DNA from: CAWJAP01 sp963834365
GTDB taxonomy: Bacteria; Acidobacteriota; Vicinamibacteria; Vicinamibacterales; Vicinamibacteraceae
DNA: 64,000 nucleotides
Assembly: GCA_963834365.1 (NCBI GenBank)
Contig: CAWIBS010000033.1
Location: forward strand, 62,001-126,000
Direction of reading: 5' to 3'
Shown: piece after piece, positions 57,721 through 64,000 of the stretch
Layout of the letters: the number at the start of each line of letters is the position of its first letter
Position numbering within the stretch: position 1 is the stretch's first letter
Position numbers and translations under genes: made by a program
Notes under the pieces: model-generated
Seen by the model: the letters and a program-made list of their open reading frames with translations, nothing else
Databases searched by the model: none
What the model was told of the DNA's origin: nothing

Positions 57721-58911
57721 AGGCCGCCACGGGACCTCCCGCATCTCAGCGGCAAGCCCGGTGGTGGACTCGATGTCCGATGGAATGTCCGCCTCGTAGC
57801 GGATGAGCGACCGCAGGACCCCGGGCGCCATGCGCGCCCCGAACCCGGCGGCCCGGATGGCCGCTTCGGAGCTCACCAGGGCGCGGAGTGCGCGGTTGAC
57901 GCGCATCTTTCGCCCGAACGTCCGTGCACGGCGCTCGGCAAGCGCGGCGGCCGCGTCGAAGCCGGGGCTCGTGAGCGAGGTGAGCGCGAGCTCCGCCGCC
58001 AGTTCGGCGCCGCGCATGGCGAGCGACAGACCGTCGCCAGTCATCGGATCGACGAAGCCTGCCGCGTCCCCCGCGAGAAGAAGCCCCGGGACGCCGGCCG
58101 CGCGGGCGTCGACGGCCAGTGGCCCCAGCGTCGTGATCCGGCTGACCCGCCGCGCGCCTGCGAACCGATCGGCGAGTTGAGGATCGGTGAAGACGTGCCG
58201 CTCGTGGAGCCCTTCCGGCCGATCGAAACCGGCGCGTCTGGGCGTCACCAGGCAGATGTTCGCCAGCCCGGCGCCGAGCGGCGCGATGCCGACGTAGTGG
58301 CCGGCACGGATGTGCATCTCCCCGATCGTGCCGAGCCCCAAGACGCCGGTGTAGTAGGCGCCGACGGCCCAGCGGCGCGGACGCCGTGGCTGCCGCGCGA
58401 GACCAAGCGCGATAGCGAGCGACGATCGTCGTCCATCGGCGGCGATGGTCACCGACGCTGGCAGGCGCACCGTCCGACCATCGGCCGTCCGGATCGACGC
58501 GCCGACGACGCGCATGACGCCGCGCACCCGCTCGACGATCGGTCCCTGCACCACCGCACGATCCTGGAATTGCGCCCCCGCATCTACGGCAGCGCGCAGC
58601 AGAATCCCGTCCAGCAGGCGACGACTGATCGCCCGTCCGGTGATGCCGGGACCGAAACACGCGCGCACGGCGACCCCGCCTTCGCCGGTCACGAGCATCC
58701 CGTCGAGCGGGATCGAGTCGCGCTCGACGGCCGGACCGACGCCCAGCCGGGTGATGATGCCCAGCGCGCCAGGGTTCAGCGTGTCGCCGCAGAGTTTGTC
58801 GCGGGGGAAGCGCGCACGATCGACCAGCAGCACGCGGGCACCGGCGCGGGCCAGACCGATCGCCGCGACGCACCCGGCCGGTCCGGCACCCGAGACGAGG
58901 ACATCCACCAT
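57718..58911 (-). CDS. FAD-dependent oxidoreductase (geranylgeranyl-reductase-like family)
   Basis: 397 residues. FAD-binding VSGAGPAGCVAAIGLARAGA, VLLVDRARFPRDKLCGDTLN (the CGD motif of the family), IAADGRRSSLAI and LLAGDAAGFVDPMTGDGLSL. The family reduces prenyl double bonds or modifies aromatic polyketides. It starts 9 bp after the ketosynthase stop, so the two are made together. Confidence 0.88.
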   Translation of the reverse strand: MVDVLVSGAGPAGCVAAIGLARAGARVLLVDRARFPRDKLCGDTLNPGALGIITRLGVGPAVERDSIPLDGMLVTGEGGVAVRACFGPGITGRAISRRLLDGILLRAAVDAGAQFQDRAVVQGPIVERVRGVMRVVGASIRTADGRTVRLPASVTIAADGRRSSLAIALGLARQPRRPRRWAVGAYYTGVLGLGTIGEMHIRAGHYVGIAPLGAGLANICLVTPRRAGFDRPEGLHERHVFTDPQLADRFAGARRVSRITTLGPLAVDARAAGVPGLLLAGDAAGFVDPMTGDGLSLAMRGAELAAELALTSLTSPGFDAAAALAERRARTFGRKMRVNRALRALVSSEAAIRAAGFGARMAPGVLRSLIRYEADIPSDIESTTGLAAEMREVPWRP

Positions 58912-58920
58912 TGGGTCGAG

Positions 58921-60216
58921 CTACTGCGCTCGCGGCGCCGACGATCCGAGGACGATGGCGCTGTTCTTGGAGCCGAAGCCGAGACAGTTGCAGAGAGCGG
59001 CCTCGACGCGGACGCCCCGGCTCACATTGGGGATGAAATCCAGGTCGCAGGCCGGGTCCGGGTCGCGCTGGTTGATGGTCGGCGGCAGCAGCCCGCGGTG
59101 AATCGCGAGCGCCGTCGTGGCGATGCCGCACGCACCGCTCGCGCCCTGCGGGTGGCCCACCATGGACTTGGTGGACGACCCTGGCACCCGGACGGCCTGC
59201 GGCCCGAAGAGCCGCTTCACGCACGCCACTTCGATCGCATCGTTCAACTGGGTGGAGGTCCCGTGATAGTTGATGTAGCCAATCTCCTCGATCGGCCGGC
59301 CGGACCGCTCGACGGCCGTGCGCATCGCGCGCACGATCTGCGCCCCGTCCGGATCCATCTGGACCCGGTGATAGGCGTCGCACGTCGAGCCGTAGCCTTC
59401 GACGCAGGCATAGATCGCGGCGCCGCGGGCGCGCGCCGCGTCCTCGCGTTCGAGCACGAACATCCACGCGCCTTCGCCCAGCACGAACCCGTCGCGCCCG
59501 CGATCGAAGGGGCGCGACGCTTCGGTGGGCGCGTCGTTGTAGCGTGTGGCCATGACGCGCATGCGGGCGAAGCCGTACATCATGCCCGGCGTGACGCAGG
59601 CATCCACGCCGCCGGACAGGAGGGCGTCGTACTCGCCGCTTCGCAGGAGCGACAGCGCGTAGCCCACCGCGTCGGTGGAGCTCGTGCAGCCGGTGGAGAG
59701 CACATGGCTGATGCCATGCAGCCGCAAGGCGATCGAGATCTCGCTCGAGATCATCCCGACAATCGACACCGGGATCGCATACGGCGTCACCTTGCGCAGC
59801 GCGTCGGTGAAGAACTCGCGGTACTGCCGCTCCCCGACCTCGATGCCGCCGGCGCCGCTGCCGACGATGACTCCGGCGCGTGGCTCGTCCAGATGAAGTC
59901 CCGCGTCCGCCCACGCCTCACGCGCGGCGATCACGCCGGCGAGCGAGGCTCGCGAATAACGGCGCGGGTCGGCGTGATTGTCGCCGTCGCCGTTGATCGA
60001 CGGCAGCGGCGCGACGTCAGGAGCCTCGTCGATCGAAATGTGTGGCAGGGCTGCCGCGATCTGGCAGGGAAAGTCGGAGACATCGAATTCATCGATCGTG
60101 CGCGTCCCGCTGGTGCCGCGTGCCACCGCCTCCCAGTAGCGCTCGCGACCGACGCCGAAGGGCGACACGACGCCAATCCCGGTAATGGCGATCCGCGAAT
60201 CCGCTGGCGCGCGCAT
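58921..60216 (-). CDS. Beta-ketoacyl-ACP synthase, FabF / type II PKS KS-alpha-like
   Basis: 431 residues. The Cys-His-His triad is intact: Cys in SHVLSTGCTSSTDAVGYALS, His in YINYHGTSTQLNDAIEV and His in STKSMVGHPQGASGACGIA. The TGCTSSTDAVGYA block is closer to KS-alpha of type II polyketide synthases (TGCTSGLDAVG) than to housekeeping FabF (TACTSG). No acyl-carrier protein or chain-length factor gene is visible nearby. It leads an operon with the FAD oxidoreductase, the methyltransferase-like and the PIG-V-like genes. Confidence 0.85.
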   Translation of the reverse strand: MRAPADSRIAITGIGVVSPFGVGRERYWEAVARGTSGTRTIDEFDVSDFPCQIAAALPHISIDEAPDVAPLPSINGDGDNHADPRRYSRASLAGVIAAREAWADAGLHLDEPRAGVIVGSGAGGIEVGERQYREFFTDALRKVTPYAIPVSIVGMISSEISIALRLHGISHVLSTGCTSSTDAVGYALSLLRSGEYDALLSGGVDACVTPGMMYGFARMRVMATRYNDAPTEASRPFDRGRDGFVLGEGAWMFVLEREDAARARGAAIYACVEGYGSTCDAYHRVQMDPDGAQIVRAMRTAVERSGRPIEEIGYINYHGTSTQLNDAIEVACVKRLFGPQAVRVPGSSTKSMVGHPQGASGACGIATTALAIHRGLLPPTINQRDPDPACDLDFIPNVSRGVRVEAALCNCLGFGSKNSAIVLGSSAPRAQ

Positions 60217-60286
60217 ATGTGACGTCTATCATACGGCTCAGAGTGCGCCGACAACGGTCCTGCGGTTTCTGCACCGCGCATGCCAC

Positions 60287-60332
60287 GTGAGCCATGAGCC
60301 CCCTGAGGCCTCAGCCTTGAGCCCTGAGCCTG
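60287..60332. repeat. Short word tract of GAGCC type before lon
   Basis: CATGAGCCCCCTGAGGCC, TCAGCCTTGAGCCCTGAGCC lie 24 bp before the lon start codon, close to the words at 10.65 and 10.82 kb. No gene or clear ribosome site is in the tract. Confidence 0.6.
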
Positions 60333-60355
60333 TACGTTTACACTTAGACCCCCAA

Positions 60356-62732
60356 ATGGACGACCCCGTCTCACCTCTGCCAGTGCCCGCCGAGCTCCCG
60401 GTCCTGCCGGTACACACCACCGTCGTGTTTCCACTGTCGGTCCACCCGATGGCCATCTCGGCGCCTCTCGCCATTGCGAGCGTCAACCGGGCGCTGGCGG
60501 CGGATCGACAGGTGGTGATTCTGTTCGACCAGAAGGGGGGCGACGAGGTCGCGCCGGACGCGCTGGCTCGCATCGGCACGATGGCCGTGATCCGGCAGAT
60601 GGCGCGCGGGCCGGTTGGCCTGCAGGTGCTCGTCGAAGGTCTGGCGCGGATTCGCGTCGAGGCCGTCAGCCTCGAGGACGACCGGCTGACCGCTCGCATC
60701 ACCGCGCTCCCGGAACGGGTGGATCGCACCGTGGAGGTGGACGCGCATGTCCGCCGGGTCCGCGAGCTCGTCGATCGGGCGTTCACGCTGTCGTCGGGCC
60801 TGCCGCCGGAGCTGCGCGCCATCGTCGCCGGCATCGACGATCCGCTGCGACTCTGCTATCTGCTCGCCAGCCTTCTCGACATGAAGCCGCCCGACAAGCA
60901 ACGCCTGCTCGAGGAAGACGACCTCGTGGTGAAGCTGAGCGGCCTCGCCTCGGTGCTGGCCCGCGAGGTCGAGCTGCTCGAAATCAAGGGACGCATCGAG
61001 TCGAAGGCCCAGGAAGAGATGTCCGAGACGCAGAAGCAGTACTACCTGCGTCAGCAGTTGAAGGCGATCCAGACCGAGCTCGGCGAGACCGAAGGCCAGG
61101 ACCTGGTCGATCTGCGGACGCGGATCGCCGAGGCGCAGCTGCCGGAGGCCGTGAACACCGTCGCCTTGCGGGAGCTCGGGCGGCTCGAGCGCATGGGGCA
61201 GGCCTCGCCCGAACATCAGATGGTCCGGACCTATCTGGACTGGGTTCTCGACGTCCCCTGGTCCAAAGTCACCGACGATCGTCTGGATCCAGCCGAGGCG
61301 CGCCGCGTGCTCGATACGGACCACTACGACCTCGACAAGGTCAAGGAGCGCATCGTCGAGCATCTGGCGGTCCGGAAGCTGAAGGGGGACATGCGCGGCC
61401 CGATTCTCTGCTTCGTCGGGCCGCCGGGGGTGGGCAAGACGTCGCTGGGCCAGTCGATTGCGCGGGCGATGAACCGGCAGTTCGTGCGGATCTCGCTCGG
61501 CGGCATGCGCGACGAAGCCGAGATTCGCGGGCACCGGCGGACGTACATCGGCTCGATGCCCGGCCGGATCATCCAGGCGCTCAAGCAGGCCGGCGCCGCC
61601 AATCCGGTGTTCATGCTGGACGAGATTGACAAGCTGGCGACCGGCTTCCAGGGCGATCCGGCGGCGGCGCTGCTCGAAGTGCTCGACCCGGCACAGAATC
61701 ACGGCTTTCGCGATCACTATCTGGAAGTGCCGTTCGACCTGTCGCGCGTCCTGTTCATCGCCACGGCCAACCAGCTCGAGCCTGTGCATCCGGCCCTCCT
61801 CGACCGCATGGAAGTCCTTCGACTCAGCGGCTACACGGAGGAGGAGAAGCTCCACATCGCCCGCCAGTATCTGATTCCCCGCCAGCTCACCGAGCACGGG
61901 CTCGGCGCGGATGCGATCGCGTTCAGCGACCTGGCGGTGCGCCGCGTGATCACCGAGTACACGCGGGAAGCGGGTGTGCGGACGCTCGAACGCCAGTTGG
62001 GTGCGATCGCGCGGAAGGTCGCGGCGCGCATCGCGGGGGCGCCGGCGGGAGCGGGCAACGGATCGCCGAGCGGCGCATCTCCCACGGCCGTCGAGGCTGA
62101 CGCGGTCCCTGAATACCTCGGGCCGCCGCGCTTCAAGCCGGACACGTCGTTCCGGACGTCGAGACCGGGCGTGGCGACCGGCGTGGCCTGGACCGAAGCC
62201 GGCGGCGACGTGCTGTTCGTCGAGGCGAGCCTGTTGCCGGGCGGTCAGGGTCAGCTGGTGCTCACGGGACAGCTCGGGAACATCATGCAGGAGTCGGCTC
62301 GTGCAGCGGTCAGCCACATTCGCGCCAACGCCAGCCAGCTCGGGCGTGTCGCCGGACTTCCTCGAGCATCAGGACCTTCACGTGCACGTGCCAGCCGGCG
62401 CCATTCCCAAGGACGGGCCCTCGGCCGGCGTCACCATGGCGACGGCCATTCTGTCGGCCCTGCGCCGCGAGCCCGTGCGCCAGGATGTGGCAATGACCGG
62501 CGAGATCACGCTCTCGGGCCTGGTCCTCCCGGTTGGCGGCATCCGCGAGAAGGCGCTGGCGGCGCGGCGGCTCGGCATCAAGACGTTCGTGCTCCCGCGG
62601 GACAACGGCGCCGATCTCGAGGAGCTGCCGCCCGAGCTCACGGCCGACATGACGTTCCTGCCTGTCGGGACGCTCGAAGAGGTCGTGGCCATCGCGCTGC
62701 CGGCGCGCGTCAACGTCGGCGACGTGTTCTGA
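60356..62732 (+). CDS. lon: ATP-dependent Lon protease, one apparent frameshift
   Basis: About 791 residues. N-terminal LON domain (LPVLPVHTTVVFPLSVHPM; VVILFDQKGG), helical linker (SETQKQYYLRQQLKAIQTEL), AAA+ domain with Walker A CFVGPPGVGKTSLGQSIA and Walker B FMLDEIDKLATGFQGDP. The frame shifts near 62350 (an extra C after ASQLG), and the catalytic part follows in the other frame: VSPDFLEHQDLHVHVPAGAI, Ser in PKDGPSAGVTM and Lys in VGGIREKALAARRLG, ending at 62732. Without the correction the enzyme would lack its active site, which is unlikely for this usually important quality-control protease. Confidence 0.9.
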
Positions 62733-62826
62733 AGGCTCAGGGTTCGCGAGTTCGCGGGCGGCGGGCCCAGGCCAGGGGCTCGAGGTTCGAGACGCACGAC
62801 GTCCCACCCGACAGGGTCGGTCCACT

Positions 62827-63924
62827 GTGACGGTTGTCTTCTACGTTTCGGGCCACGGGTTCGGTCACGCCGTGCGCCAGCTCGCGATCGTCGAGGCGCT
62901 GGCGGCGCGCCGCCCGGACGTGCGGCTGATCGTGCGATCGTCGGTGCCCGAGTGGCTCGTCGCGCGCAACGCGCCGGCCGCCGTGCAGTACGTCCGCGCC
63001 GACGTGGACACGGGCGCCGTGCAGCGCGGCAGCCTCGATGTGGATGTCGAGGCGACGCTCGTCGAAGCCGCTCGATTCACCAGCACGATCGATGCGCGCG
63101 CGGAGGAGGAGGCACGCTGGCTCGCCTCGATCGAGGCGGCGCTGGTCGTCGCGGACATCCCAGTGCTCGCCTGCGAGGCGGCGGCGCGGGCAGGAGTGCC
63201 CGCCATCGGGATCGGCAACTTCACCTGGGACTGGATCTACGAGGGATACGCGGAGGCGGCGGTCATCGCGCCCGGGCTGGTCGAACGGCTGGGCGCCGCC
63301 TATGCGCTGGCCGTGGAGGGCTGGCGGCTGCCGATGTACGGCGGCTTCGGGACCTTTCCCCGATGCCGCGACCTGCCGCTCGTCGCCCGCGTCGCACGCC
63401 GCAGCCGGGAGGAGGTGCGCACGGTCGCGGGGCTGCCGCCGGACACACCGCTCGCGCTCGTGTCGCTCGGCGGCTTCGGCGCAGCTGGCATCGACGTTGC
63501 GGCTGCCGCGCGATTGCTCAGCGGCGTCGCGGAGATCGTCACGACCTCGTACGATTCGTTCGCGGCTGGCCCAGGGGTCCACACTGTGGACGAGCGCGTG
63601 CTCGACGCAGCCGGCGTGCGCTACGAAGATCTCGTCGCCGCCGTCGATGCTGTGGTCAGCAAGCCCGGCTACGGCATCATCACCGATTGCGCGGCCAACG
63701 GCACGGCCTTGCTCTACACATCACGCGGGCGATTCCGTGAATACGAAGTCCTGGTGCGCGAGATGCCCGGGTATCTGCGCTGCGCGTTCATCGAGCCGTC
63801 CGATCTCCGCGCAGGCCGTTGGCGTGAGAGCCTGACCGATTTGCTCGCCGCACCCCCGATGGATCGCCCGCCAACCCACGGCGCCTCCCAGGCCGCCGCC
63901 TGGCTGTCCGACGCGTTGGGCTGA
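62827..63924 (+). CDS. MurG-like glycosyltransferase (GT-B type)
   Basis: 365 residues from GTG 62827. The N-terminal FYVSGHGFGHAVRQLAIVEA is the G-H-G-F-G-H motif of glycosyltransferase 28-like proteins. The C-terminal nucleotide-sugar part has LALVSLGGFGAAGIDVA, VDAVVSKPGYGIITDCAANG and LLYTSRGRFREYEVLVREMP. Such enzymes are sometimes fused to or encoded beside GHMP-type sugar kinases; none is in the window, though one could follow the right edge. Acceptor unknown. Confidence 0.82.
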   Translation: MTVVFYVSGHGFGHAVRQLAIVEALAARRPDVRLIVRSSVPEWLVARNAPAAVQYVRADVDTGAVQRGSLDVDVEATLVEAARFTSTIDARAEEEARWLASIEAALVVADIPVLACEAAARAGVPAIGIGNFTWDWIYEGYAEAAVIAPGLVERLGAAYALAVEGWRLPMYGGFGTFPRCRDLPLVARVARRSREEVRTVAGLPPDTPLALVSLGGFGAAGIDVAAAARLLSGVAEIVTTSYDSFAAGPGVHTVDERVLDAAGVRYEDLVAAVDAVVSKPGYGIITDCAANGTALLYTSRGRFREYEVLVREMPGYLRCAFIEPSDLRAGRWRESLTDLLAAPPMDRPPTHGASQAAAWLSDALG

Positions 63925-63928
63925 CTTG

Positions 63929-63944
63929 GGACTGTCCCAACAGT
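63929..63944. other. Perfect palindrome TTGGGACTGTCCCAA after the last gene
   Basis: TTGGGAC-T-GTCCCAA lies five bases after the glycosyltransferase stop, so it could be a terminator stem without a T-run, or an operator. The remaining 56 bases to the window edge show no gene. Confidence 0.4.
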
Positions 63945-64000
63945 GCGTGAGAGTGCACTACTTGGGGCAGGTTCAAATGGAACTCCACGGGACTCCGTTT

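Noticed and set aside
60331..60345. Half Pho-box (GTTTACACT) before lon
   Set aside because: Only one half-site is present and the second unit at 11 bp is missing.

Overview
The window is about 64 kb of GC-rich, gene-dense bacterial DNA. The gene content is typical of soil Acidobacteriota, most likely the Vicinamibacteria/Vicinamibacterales: a DUF1552/DUF1592 pair, 3-keto-disaccharide-hydrolase (DUF1080) proteins, a MoxR/DUF58/VWA/DUF4175/DUF4159 operon, SixA-CHAD-Ppx, and many intergenic palindromes and low-complexity word tracts. This placement is an inference from gene families; there is no rRNA marker here. About a dozen genes, including lon, pstS, ppx and gvpK, are complete only if one single-base frameshift is allowed in each. 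That pattern fits uncorrected indels in a long-read or metagenome assembly better than real gene decay.

Layout. 1-16.4 kb is a carbohydrate region: the tail of an FGGY sugar kinase, L-rhamnose isomerase, bifunctional rhamnulose-1-phosphate aldolase/lactaldehyde dehydrogenase, a DUF711 protein, a secreted DUF1080 protein, the DUF1552/DUF1592 pair, and a sugar ABC importer (ATPase, two permeases, binding lipoprotein) that fits L-rhamnose. 16.6-22.7 kb is a compact gas-vesicle cluster (gvpJ-like, gvpA, sensor histidine kinase, gvpL, gvpG, gvpF, gvpJ/S-like, gvpK). The kinase is embedded in the operon and its end overlaps the start of gvpL. 22.9-34.7 kb is mostly phosphate and storage biology: a lipoprotein, a PhoB-type response regulator, a small protein with a Pho-box-like repeat, glgC, sixA, CHAD, ppx, pstSCAB and phoU, then yacG.

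34.7-40.6 kb carries citrate synthase, a LeuA-like acyltransferase read through from a small membrane protein, an FHA-GAF-SpoIIE phosphatase, a zinc-ribbon membrane protein and a rhomboid protease. 40.6-55.4 kb is one long minus-strand operon of the MoxR/Bat type: TPR metallopeptidase, DUF4159, MoxR, DUF58, BatA-like, DUF4175, VWA/amidotransferase-like and an apparently inactive caspase-like protein. 55.5-60.2 kb is a ketosynthase, FAD reductase, isoprenylcysteine-methyltransferase-like and PIG-V-like set that suggests a lipid or polyketide product. Lon protease and a MurG-like glycosyltransferase close the window.

Three families of non-coding repeat run through the window: a roughly 100-130 bp element with inverted ends (four copies, three abutting stop codons), a short 18-base palindrome that supplies the stop codons of two convergent genes, and tracts of degenerate 7-9 base words between genes. 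No tRNA, rRNA, CRISPR array, transposase or integrase was seen.
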